Notes under the pieces: generated by a model
Told to the model about the DNA's origin: nothing
What the model saw: only the letters and a program-made list of their open reading frames with translations
Databases searched by the model: none
Shown here: positions 1 through 6,410 of the stretch, in pieces
Position numbering within the stretch: the stretch's first letter is position 1
How the letters are laid out: each line of letters opens with the position of its first letter
DNA from: CAUZEO01 sp963578625
GTDB lineage: Bacteria; Verrucomicrobiota; Kiritimatiellia; SLOV01
Assembly (NCBI GenBank): GCA_963578625.1
Contig: CAUZEO010000053.1
Span: forward strand, 1-19,663
Direction: 5' to 3'
DNA length: 19,663 bases
Translations under genes and position numbers: made by a program

Positions 1-2816
1 GCCGATTGGCCGTCAACCCATATCTCCGCCTCCCCATCAAGAATCTGGAAAAGCAGCCAGAGATAATCTTCCGCGCCGTCTGGAATCGTTAGCGTTGTCG
101 CATACCATGCCGCTCCATGATAGTTGAACCCCTGGGACGTCCAGTAGTCGTCAACCCGGATGTCATGCCATTGGGAACCGTCGGTGGAGGGATTCCCGGA
201 CCATCCCTGCTTCAACCCTTCGTCAGCCGGATCGGTTCGAAAACGCCAGACCAGGGGCAGGGTCAGCAACTCCTTGCCGTTTATGGCTTCAAAAGGCGGA
301 CGATAGGCTCCTCGTTTGAGGCGATCTTTGTAGGGTCCGGTCACCACCATGGGGAAAGGCAGGTTCAGTTCTTCAACGATTCGCAACGTGTCGGATTGAA
401 GCTTCTCGTAGCGGTCAAAGCCTGCGTCGGTCTGGGCGGCAGGGTCGAGTTCCATTTGCGTCAGGACAAAACAGTTCAACGACGCCTGGAGCATTTGCAG
501 GCGCTTCTGCACCAGGGGCGAAGCGGCCTGTCCCCGGCCCTGATCCAACAACGTCTGGAGGGTCCGCAAGTGATCATTGTCGAACGTGCGCACCCAGTCG
601 CCCCACACCATGTGGCCGGGGAATTCCATGAGCTGTTGTTCATACGTCGTGTAAAAACGTTCCATGGTCGTCGCCGCCTCGCCATACATATCGCGGCAAA
701 ACTCGTGAATGATCTGATCGACATCCGCGTCGATGTCCCATAACAGGCGGGCCTTGATGGTGTGGAACAACGCGGACCCGGCCCAGGTGCCCTGGCTTTC
801 CCCGGAGAGACCGATCACGCCGCTGTTTTTCAAGTGGCCAAGAAGCTTCTTGTAGTGGGCGAAATAGCCGGTGGGGATATTGATGTGGCGGCCGGTGGGC
901 GGATAGTCATAGTAGATGACCTTGCCCCGGGCGGTCCAATCCCTGATCCATTCACGCAGGTTGGTGCTGTATTTGCAGTCCGGATCGTCGATGTCGTGGC
1001 GCAGGCAATGTCCGCTGTAGGCAAACTCCGCGATCACGTTGGCGTCGAGGGTCAGGTCGGGATCGCGGGGCGGTGCCACTGTCGAGCCGTACGCATAGAA
1101 ACTCACGTACTTACCGGGCAACTCCCTGGCCACCAGGCGCGCAACCCGGTTGGCGAATGTTGCATAGCGATCGCTGAGCGCGCCGGGACCGCCCTTGCAC
1201 TCCGGTTCGTCAGGGTACGCATCGTAGTTGTCGTTTGATTTCCAGGTACTCCCGGGGCCGTCCATGGCCAGGCACGATGCGCACTCGCACCAGTAGCTCG
1301 GTTCATCGTTATGACCCAGCGAGAAGAGCCACCAGCGTGGATCCTTGATCTGATCGTAGCCATTCTCGAAACGCTCGATGATGCCGCGTGCGGCCTCTTC
1401 GGCCACCTCGGGGTTCGACAGGCACGCCTGCGCCGGTCGACCGTCCTTATACATCCAGGTACGTTCGCCATTCACCATGGGATACCATTCGGGATGAGCG
1501 GCGAAGGTCGCCTGAACCTCCACCACCACCGTCGGATGATTCCCCGAAGTCACAAACGCGCGAAGCGTATGCCCGGTCTGCTTCTGCCTGCCGTAGCCCA
1601 GGTGGGGCGGGTAGTAAATCGCGGTAGCGCCGGTCGTTATGGCGTTCACGCCGTTGCGAGCGGCCCAGAGCTTAAATTGGAGCACGAGACCGGGAGAGGC
1701 CACCGCGGTGGTGTGCCAGCCGCGGTCCTCGAAAGATGGGGTGTGTTTCTTCGGCTCTTCCGGTAAGTCCAACCGGGTCCGCCGCGGAATACACTCCCCG
1801 GCCTCCAACTCATGTCCCACGGAAGGCATGTACCATCGACATCCCTGGTCTCGCAGAAACTCGTACGCGGCGAATAGCGTCCCCTGGTCACCCTGGCCAA
1901 TGATGGCGATATCCCCGTCTCCATAACCGATATAGATCGTATCGAGCGGCCACTTGTCGGGGTTATGGTTCGCCAGATTGTCTTTTGTGCGCCCGACAAG
2001 GATCGCCCTGCCGTCCCCGCCGGCCTCTCCCTCGACCACCAGGGGCAACTGTTGACCCGTCATGGTGTTTACATATCGTATGAGTTCGGCGGCGGCATTT
2101 TGCTCCGCCGGACTTGGTTCGGAAGGAACCACTACGCGGTGAAGTTGTATGTCTTCGGTTTCGGCCAAGCCACCAACGGTCCCTTTGCTTAACCGTCGTG
2201 TTGGCGAGCCCAGGGCCGGCAAATTGAGAGTTGCCGGTTCGGGAATTGTGGCCCCGGCGAGATAGGTTCGAAATCTCAAGTCGGAGTTGAATCCTCCATG
2301 AGTGCTCCAGCTTGCCCCGCCGTCCGCGCTCGTCGACAGGCCCAACGCGGTTCCGCCATAACTGGCGTTGGTGGTGCCTAAGGCCAAGACGGTGGTGCCG
2401 GTGGTACCCGCCGCTCCTTTTAAAATAAACGTATAATTGAGGGTCGGTTTCAGCGCTACCGGCAGGGCGAAAACAAACTTGAACCAGCCGTCGGCCGGGG
2501 CTCCTGCAAGGGTAAAATCCTCCGTATGGATAAGCCCAAACCCCGTTGGGTTGACCCCCACCCCGTTACGAATCTCAAGCGTGATCTCCAGGGGATAGGT
2601 GTTGCCGGCACCCGCATAATCCCCCACCCAAATCGCTGCCAGGTAAGGCAGGTTCGCACCTTGAGCAAAGGCCTGCGCGACGTACGCTTTAGTATTGACT
2701 GAGATGCCCCCGTTCACAACTTCCTGAGACTGATCCAGTTCTCCAGCTACGCACAAGGACTGCGCGATCATCACGGCAACGAACATCGCCCGACTGAACG
2801 CGTCTCGTGCACTCAT
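1..2816 (-). CDS. Secreted DUF4838 glycoside hydrolase-like protein with N-terminal LDQSQ module (partial, C-terminus beyond left edge)
   Basis: The minus-strand frame is open without a stop from ATG at 2816 to the left edge (938 codons visible). The start is supported by GGAGGAGA (2823-2830) at good spacing and by a signal peptide ending near residue 25 (hydrophobic FVAVMIAQSLCVAG). Order of parts: the LDQSQEV beta-rich module (about 27-187), shared with 3976, 4829 and 6411; a degenerate PEP-CTERM-like string IPEPATLNLPALGSPTRR (191-208); a GH20/GH67-type N-terminal alpha/beta domain (EPSPAEQNAAAELIRYVNTM); then the DUF4838 core, whose hallmark HNDEPSYWCECASC lies at 502-515. Near the edge a galactose-binding-like beta-sandwich begins (WYATTL...AEIWVDGQ). 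DUF4838 proteins are related to family 20/67 hydrolases, but substrates are mostly unknown; D504/E505 are plausible active-site residues by inference. It lies 145 bases downstream of the AraC gene on the same strand and was probably co-regulated with it. Confidence 0.9.
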   Translation of the reverse strand, partial: MSARDAFSRAMFVAVMIAQSLCVAGELDQSQEVVNGGISVNTKAYVAQAFAQGANLPYLAAIWVGDYAGAGNTYPLEITLEIRNGVGVNPTGFGLIHTEDFTLAGAPADGWFKFVFALPVALKPTLNYTFILKGAAGTTGTTVLALGTTNASYGGTALGLSTSADGGASWSTHGGFNSDLRFRTYLAGATIPEPATLNLPALGSPTRRLSKGTVGGLAETEDIQLHRVVVPSEPSPAEQNAAAELIRYVNTMTGQQLPLVVEGEAGGDGRAILVGRTKDNLANHNPDKWPLDTIYIGYGDGDIAIIGQGDQGTLFAAYEFLRDQGCRWYMPSVGHELEAGECIPRRTRLDLPEEPKKHTPSFEDRGWHTTAVASPGLVLQFKLWAARNGVNAITTGATAIYYPPHLGYGRQKQTGHTLRAFVTSGNHPTVVVEVQATFAAHPEWYPMVNGERTWMYKDGRPAQACLSNPEVAEEAARGIIERFENGYDQIKDPRWWLFSLGHNDEPSYWCECASCLAMDGPGSTWKSNDNYDAYPDEPECKGGPGALSDRYATFANRVARLVARELPGKYVSFYAYGSTVAPPRDPDLTLDANVIAEFAYSGHCLRHDIDDPDCKYSTNLREWIRDWTARGKVIYYDYPPTGRHINIPTGYFAHYKKLLGHLKNSGVIGLSGESQGTWAGSALFHTIKARLLWDIDADVDQIIHEFCRDMYGEAATTMERFYTTYEQQLMEFPGHMVWGDWVRTFDNDHLRTLQTLLDQGRGQAASPLVQKRLQMLQASLNCFVLTQMELDPAAQTDAGFDRYEKLQSDTLRIVEELNLPFPMVVTGPYKDRLKRGAYRPPFEAINGKELLTLPLVWRFRTDPADEGLKQGWSGNPSTDGSQWHDIRVDDYWTSQGFNYHGAAWYATTLTIPDGAEDYLWLLFQILDGEAEIWVDGQS

Positions 2817-2907
2817 GGTAGATCTCCTCCGTTTGGCAGGTGTTTTCATGTTCGAATCCGCCGGGTGCCGGACTGGAAACAGCGCACCGGCAGAATTGGC
2901 AAATCAC

Positions 2908-2934
2908 GGTATAAGCAGCGTGCCGGGAATTCAA
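2908..2934 (-). promoter_or_regulatory. Possible promoter of the DUF4838 gene
   Basis: Read on the minus strand, TTGAAT (2929-2934) is followed after 15 bases by TATACC (2908-2913), about 90 bases upstream of the ATG at 2816. Each hexamer matches the sigma70 consensus at 4 of 6 positions and the spacer is short, so this is only a candidate. It lies directly beside the inverted repeat at 2935-2962. Confidence 0.25.
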
Positions 2935-2962
2935 GATTCTTTACCACTGGACGCAAAGAATC
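2935..2962. repeat. Perfect 8-bp inverted repeat after the AraC gene
   Basis: GATTCTTT (2935-2942) and AAAGAATC (2955-2962) are perfect reverse complements separated by 12 bases. The repeat touches the AraC stop codon (2962-2964) and precedes the DUF4838 gene. There is no clear T-run after it on the minus strand, so a plain intrinsic terminator is not well supported. An operator for the adjacent AraC-type regulator, or a weak transcript-stabilising hairpin, is an alternative. The ATTCT/AGAAT arms recur at 3878-3894. Confidence 0.5.
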
Positions 2963-3849
2963 TACGCTACCCGTCCTTCCCCGACTCGTTCGGCCCGGCG
3001 CGCCGAGGTAGGACTCTTTCCGTAGGCGGCGCGAAACTGCTTATTGAAGTGTTGGGGATCGGACATTCCCACCCGGACCCCGACCTGGCCGACGGGCAGA
3101 TCGGTGGTCGTGAGCAACAACATGGCGTACTCCATGCGACACTGCAGAAGGTACCTCGGCATACTCACCCCGAAACGCTCCTTGAAACGTCGGGCGAGGT
3201 AGTTCTGGCTCAGGCCTACGACCCGGGCCAGGTGGGGAACGTGGAGGGGTTCATCCAGCCGACTCCGCAACTGGGTGGCGGCTTGATCGATGGAATCATG
3301 CACCGGGCGAGCGCGCTGAGCCGAAGGCGCCTGCTGCGCCATGCCCAGGGCCAACAGCAGCCGCTGCAAGCCGATGGAGGCGGCAGCGCGCGCAAGTGGA
3401 TTCACTTCCGCCGAGGTGTGCAGACCAATCACCCGGAGCATCGCCTCGCCAAAGGGGACGCCGTCCACCGTCGCCCGTTCAGCCGAAACGTGAGGAGGTA
3501 GTAGAAAGCAGCCCGACTCCTTCTCCCGGGGCGCGACCGGCCCGGGACTCCGCGGCTCTCCTTCCGGGAGACCAAAGTGAATACAGAGGTGGCACCCCGG
3601 ACGGTCCAGGGAATAGCGGGCCACCTGCCAGGCGGCGAACAGCGTGACATCGCCCGGTGCGATGGCGTATTCTTTTTTGTCGATTCGGAGTCGGGCGGCA
3701 TACTCATAACAGTGCAGCGACACCGGATTCCCCCGGTAGCTCTGCTCGAAGCCGCGGTCATCGAAGGAAAAGCGGCCACTGAAATGGATCGCCGGCTCGG
3801 AGGAGACGGACCATAACAGATCCGCAACAGATGCGGTGCTGACAGACAT
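2962..3849 (-). CDS. AraC-family transcriptional regulator
   Basis: This 295-residue protein has the usual AraC layout. A cupin-like N-terminal sensor half (about 15-110, with FSFDDRGFEQSYRGN and APGDVTLFAAW) probably binds a sugar or another small ligand. The C-terminal double helix-turn-helix occupies roughly 185-285: the first helix pair is in EPLHVPHLARVVGLSQNYLARRFKERFG, and the second ends in the family signature VGMSDPQHFNKQFRAAYGKSP. The only plausible start is ATG at 3849; no Shine-Dalgarno is obvious. The gene lies between a minus-strand hydrolase gene 145 bases downstream and the plus-strand cluster starting at 3976, 126 bases away divergently. That placement suggests local control of both. 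The ligand cannot be read from the sequence. Confidence 0.93.
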   Translation of the reverse strand: MSVSTASVADLLWSVSSEPAIHFSGRFSFDDRGFEQSYRGNPVSLHCYEYAARLRIDKKEYAIAPGDVTLFAAWQVARYSLDRPGCHLCIHFGLPEGEPRSPGPVAPREKESGCFLLPPHVSAERATVDGVPFGEAMLRVIGLHTSAEVNPLARAAASIGLQRLLLALGMAQQAPSAQRARPVHDSIDQAATQLRSRLDEPLHVPHLARVVGLSQNYLARRFKERFGVSMPRYLLQCRMEYAMLLLTTTDLPVGQVGVRVGMSDPQHFNKQFRAAYGKSPTSARRAERVGEGRVA

Positions 3850-3871
3850 AGTGTTGAATAATTACCACAAT

Positions 3872-3918
3872 TTGCCGATTCTGTCCAATAGAATATCATC
3901 TCTGATTCATGCTAGAAT
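3872..3918 (+). promoter_or_regulatory. Candidate promoter and ATTCT/AGAAT operator-like repeats in the divergent region
   Basis: TTGCCG (3872-3877), a 16-base spacer and TATCAT (3894-3899) form a reasonable sigma70-type promoter for the gene at 3976, with 4 of 6 and 5 of 6 consensus matches. The spacer is occupied almost exactly by the inverted repeat ATTCTGTCCAATAGAAT (3878-3894). A shorter similar repeat, ATTCATGCTAGAAT, follows at 3905-3918 near the expected transcript start. Binding by the divergently encoded AraC protein is inferred from position only. Confidence 0.4.
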
Positions 3919-3975
3919 TCGTGGAAGACAGGTGCAGCGGGTCCGCAATCCAACGTCGGGCAAGGAGATATGCAA

Positions 3976-4737
3976 ATGAAGAATCTATTGTGCGTAGTTA
4001 CCATCATGGCGGTTGGCGTCTTGTCAACGGCGCGGGCGCAGGTGCTGGATCAATCTCAGGAAGTTGTCAATGCGGGCATCTCGGTCAATACTCTCGAGCG
4101 TACCGCGCAGGGCTTTGTTCAAGGTACGAACCTGTCGTATCTGGCATCGATTTGGGTGTGGGATTTGGGGGGCACAACATTTCCCCTCGATCTCACGCTT
4201 GACCTTCACCTCGGAGCTGCTGTCGACCCCACGGGGCTGCCCATTGTACATACGGAGGATTTTACCATTACAGAAGCCCCGGCCGACAATTGGCACAAGT
4301 TTTCTTTCAGCTCGCCTGTCGTGCTGACACCCGAGTCCACCTACACCTTCCTTTTGAAAGGAGCGGCCGGGAACACCGGCACAACCGTGCTGGGTTTAAA
4401 CGTCAACCCCAGTTATGGCGGTACCGAATTGATTCTCTCGACGAAAAACGGCGCGGGTCCCTGGAGTGCTCCGGGAGGATTTCAATATGACCTGGCATTC
4501 CGAACCTACAGCAGCGCCGGCCCGTCGATCGCCTTCAGTCAAGTGGCCTTGCAGAACACCTTTTCCATGACGTTCACCGCGGAGGCAGACAGGAACTACG
4601 CCCTGCAGGGGACTCCCGACCCGGCGAACTCGAACAGTTGGGAGAACGTGGAGACCATCGTGGGGAACGGCAGCACAATGTACCTGTTCGATTCCACCGA
4701 AGATGGCGCAAAGTCATATCGCATCTCGGGGAACTGA
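3976..4737 (+). CDS. Secreted two-domain LDQSQ-module protein, copy 1
   Basis: The start at 3976 (MKNLLCVV) is preferred over the in-frame ATG at 3970 because AAGGAG (3962-3967) is then 8 bases away and the paralogue at 4829 starts the same way. A signal peptide ends near ARAQ (residue 22). The mature protein has the LDQSQEV module (about 24-180: VQGTNLSYLASIWVW, HTEDFT, FLLKGAAGNTGTTVLGLN, PSYGGTELILSTKNGAGPW, DLAFRTYS). It then has a short C-terminal domain (NYALQGTPD ... YLFDSTE ... YRISGN) common at the ends of exported proteins in Verrucomicrobia and relatives. The module resembles 'choice-of-anchor' beta-sandwich domains, but this is by general pattern only. No catalytic residues are evident, so a glycan-binding or surface-structural role is inference. 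It is the first gene of the plus-strand series, opposite AraC. Confidence 0.88.
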   Translation: MKNLLCVVTIMAVGVLSTARAQVLDQSQEVVNAGISVNTLERTAQGFVQGTNLSYLASIWVWDLGGTTFPLDLTLDLHLGAAVDPTGLPIVHTEDFTITEAPADNWHKFSFSSPVVLTPESTYTFLLKGAAGNTGTTVLGLNVNPSYGGTELILSTKNGAGPWSAPGGFQYDLAFRTYSSAGPSIAFSQVALQNTFSMTFTAEADRNYALQGTPDPANSNSWENVETIVGNGSTMYLFDSTEDGAKSYRISGN

Positions 4738-4828
4738 ACCTGGCGGCAACCCGTCTGCGTACGCGTAGTTGCGGCGGGCCCACCAACAGACACTGTATTT
4801 CACGAAATGCCCATAAGGAGAGATTGAA
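4738..4828 (+). repeat. Intergenic spacer homologous to 5612-5701
   Basis: The spacers after copy 1 and copy 2 align by eye. Both start a few bases after the stop with GGCGGCAAC, continue with a GTTG...GGGCCC(A/G)CCAAC block, and end in CCCATA followed by a purine-rich ribosome-binding region. The shared spacer indicates that gene and leader were duplicated as one unit. In the second copy GTTGGC and GCCAAC can form a 6-bp hairpin around AATGGGCCC. No T-run follows, so I do not call a terminator. Confidence 0.55.
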
Positions 4829-5611
4829 ATGAAGATGTTGTTACGTGTGGGTGCGGTCATGGTGGTTGGCGTCTTGTCGACGGCGCAGGCGCAGGTGCTG
4901 GATCAGTCTCAGGAAGTTATGAACGGGGGCATCTCGGTCAATAATCTCGAGCATACCGCGCAGGGGTTTGTTCAAGGTCCGAACCTGTCCTATCTGGCAG
5001 AGATTTGGGTCTATGATGTTGTGCACGCAGGCGACACCTATCCCGTCGATCTCACGCTTGAGATTCGCAATGGGGCAGCGAACCCCCCTCCGCTGATGAT
5101 TGCCCATACCGAGGATTTTACCCTTACAGGAGCCCCGGCCGACACCTGGCACAAGTTTGTTTTCGGTGTGCCGGTTGGGCTGACATCGGAGAACCCTTAT
5201 ACGTTTCTCCTGAAGGGGGCGGCTGGGAACACCGGCACCACCGTTTTGGGTTTAAACAAAGACCCCAGTTATGGCGGCACCGAATTGATGCTCTCGACGA
5301 AAAACGGCGCGGGTCCCTGGAGTGCTCCGGGAGGATTTCAATATGACCTGACATTCCGAACCTACAGTAGGGTTGACTTTCTTCCGCTCGTTATCGATCA
5401 GGCGACCCTGCAGGACAGCACTTCGCTGTGCTTCACCGGCGAGGTGGGCAAGGTCTACAATCTGCAGTCGACCACCGACATGGTGAACACCCAGGGCTGG
5501 GAGGACGTGGGGGCCGCCGTCCCCGGGAATGGCGGCGTGACCTACCTGTTCGATCCCACGGAACCCACCGGATCCTTGACGTCAAGAGTGTATCGTATCA
5601 TAGGAAACTGA
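4829..5611 (+). CDS. Secreted two-domain LDQSQ-module protein, copy 2
   Basis: This is a close paralogue of the preceding gene (260 aa). ATG at 4829 follows AAGGAGAG (4815-4822) at good spacing. A signal peptide ends near AQAQ (residue 22), then VLDQSQEV starts the module (to about residue 183), followed by the C-terminal domain (EVGKVYNLQSTTD, GWEDVGAAVPGNGGVTYLFD, VYRIIGN). This C-terminal domain is almost the same, at protein and DNA level, as residues about 200-258 of the GH123-like protein at 6411. There is no anchor or catalytic motif. It is 91 bases downstream of copy 1 with no terminator between, so the two are probably cotranscribed. Function is unknown; binding or presentation of the substrate of the neighbouring enzymes is inference. 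Confidence 0.88.
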   Translation: MKMLLRVGAVMVVGVLSTAQAQVLDQSQEVMNGGISVNNLEHTAQGFVQGPNLSYLAEIWVYDVVHAGDTYPVDLTLEIRNGAANPPPLMIAHTEDFTLTGAPADTWHKFVFGVPVGLTSENPYTFLLKGAAGNTGTTVLGLNKDPSYGGTELMLSTKNGAGPWSAPGGFQYDLTFRTYSRVDFLPLVIDQATLQDSTSLCFTGEVGKVYNLQSTTDMVNTQGWEDVGAAVPGNGGVTYLFDPTEPTGSLTSRVYRIIGN

Positions 5612-5701
5612 TCCCGGGCGGCAACGCCCCGGTTCACGCCTCGTTGGCAATGGGCCCGCCAACAAGACGATTAACGAATGGGCCCATACGAGGCAGGAAA
5701 A
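5612..5701 (+). repeat. Intergenic spacer, second copy of the 4738-4828 unit
   Basis: See the partner at 4738-4828. This copy has the better hairpin, GTTGGC-AATGGGCCC-GCCAAC, about 35 bases before the ATG of the PEP-CTERM gene. It ends in GAGGCAGG, the likely ribosome-binding site for the start at 5702. It links the PEP-CTERM gene to the same duplication history as copies 1 and 2. Confidence 0.5.
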
Positions 5702-6346
5702 ATGAAGAAGGAAATATGGTTAAGCATGGTTACGATCATCGGGGTCGGCGTCTTGTCGACGGCTTCGCAGGCGACGATAATCCTGGACCCGTCCGCCCAG
5801 CAGCTCACCGAGAATAACTACCGAAGTTTCAATCTTACGGCGTGGGCGGGCCAATACATCACGACGTCGAATCCATATATTGCATCGGTAGATCTGAGGA
5901 TTTTCAATGGAGTGATAGATGACACCACCGTTCTCAACATCTATGGCTCGGATACGACCAACGGCGACCCGGATGATGTAACCCTAACACTACTTGCCTC
6001 GAAGACCGTCGTTTTCACGTCGAATGATAACACGATTTCGAGTCGGTATGACTTTGAAGGTATAGGCGGCGTAGACGTCTCCGCGTACCAGGGTGGGGGG
6101 CATCGAATCTTCCTGGAGTTTTCGGTCTCGAATGTCGTGGGAGGCGCGGGCGAGCTTGGAAGTTTTGTTCCTGGTCCCTATTCCGGCTTCTTGTACACTT
6201 CGACTGATGGCGGGGCTAGTTGGGGGACCGACGTCCATAATCTGGGATTCAGTGTTCGGACATCCGACACCTTCATACCCGAGCCGGCAACACTCGGGCT
6301 GCTGGCCCTGGGGAGCCTTGTTTTGATTCGTTCAAGAAGACGGTAA
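5702..6346 (+). CDS. PEP-CTERM sorting-signal protein
   Basis: ATG at 5702 (MKKEIW, 214 aa) is chosen over ATG at 5678 because GAGGCAGG lies just before it and a normal signal peptide follows (about 1-25, VLSTASQA). The mature part is beta-rich and looks like a distant relative of the LDQSQ module (ILDPSAQQL..., VDLRIFNG, FLYTSTDGGASWGTDVHNLGFSVRT). The C-terminus is a textbook PEP-CTERM: IPEP, a hydrophobic stretch (LGLLALGSLVLI) and a basic tail RSRRR. In characterised systems such proteins are exported and then processed by exosortase at the membrane; no exosortase is in this window. The intrinsic terminator 8 bases after the stop ends the upstream transcription unit. Confidence 0.88.
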   Translation: MKKEIWLSMVTIIGVGVLSTASQATIILDPSAQQLTENNYRSFNLTAWAGQYITTSNPYIASVDLRIFNGVIDDTTVLNIYGSDTTNGDPDDVTLTLLASKTVVFTSNDNTISSRYDFEGIGGVDVSAYQGGGHRIFLEFSVSNVVGGAGELGSFVPGPYSGFLYTSTDGGASWGTDVHNLGFSVRTSDTFIPEPATLGLLALGSLVLIRSRRR

Positions 6347-6354
6347 CCGATTGT

Positions 6355-6393
6355 GTCCTGGGCCGGAATCTCTTTCCGGCCCAGGACTTTTTT
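6355..6393 (+). terminator. Strong intrinsic terminator / possible attenuator
   Basis: GTCCTGGGCCGG (6355-6366) and CCGGCCCAGGAC (6376-6387) form a perfect 12-bp GC-rich stem with a 9-base loop, followed at once by TTTTTT (6388-6393). It lies between the PEP-CTERM stop (6346) and the GH123-like gene start (6411). The downstream gene therefore depends on read-through or on a promoter I could not identify. Confidence 0.92.
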
Positions 6394-6410
6394 ATGAAGG
6401 CGGAATGAGC

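Noticed and set aside
117..1766. Plus-strand open frames of 151-208 residues near the left edge
   Set aside because: They are antisense to the DUF4838 gene, which is open on the minus strand across the whole interval and contains recognisable domains.
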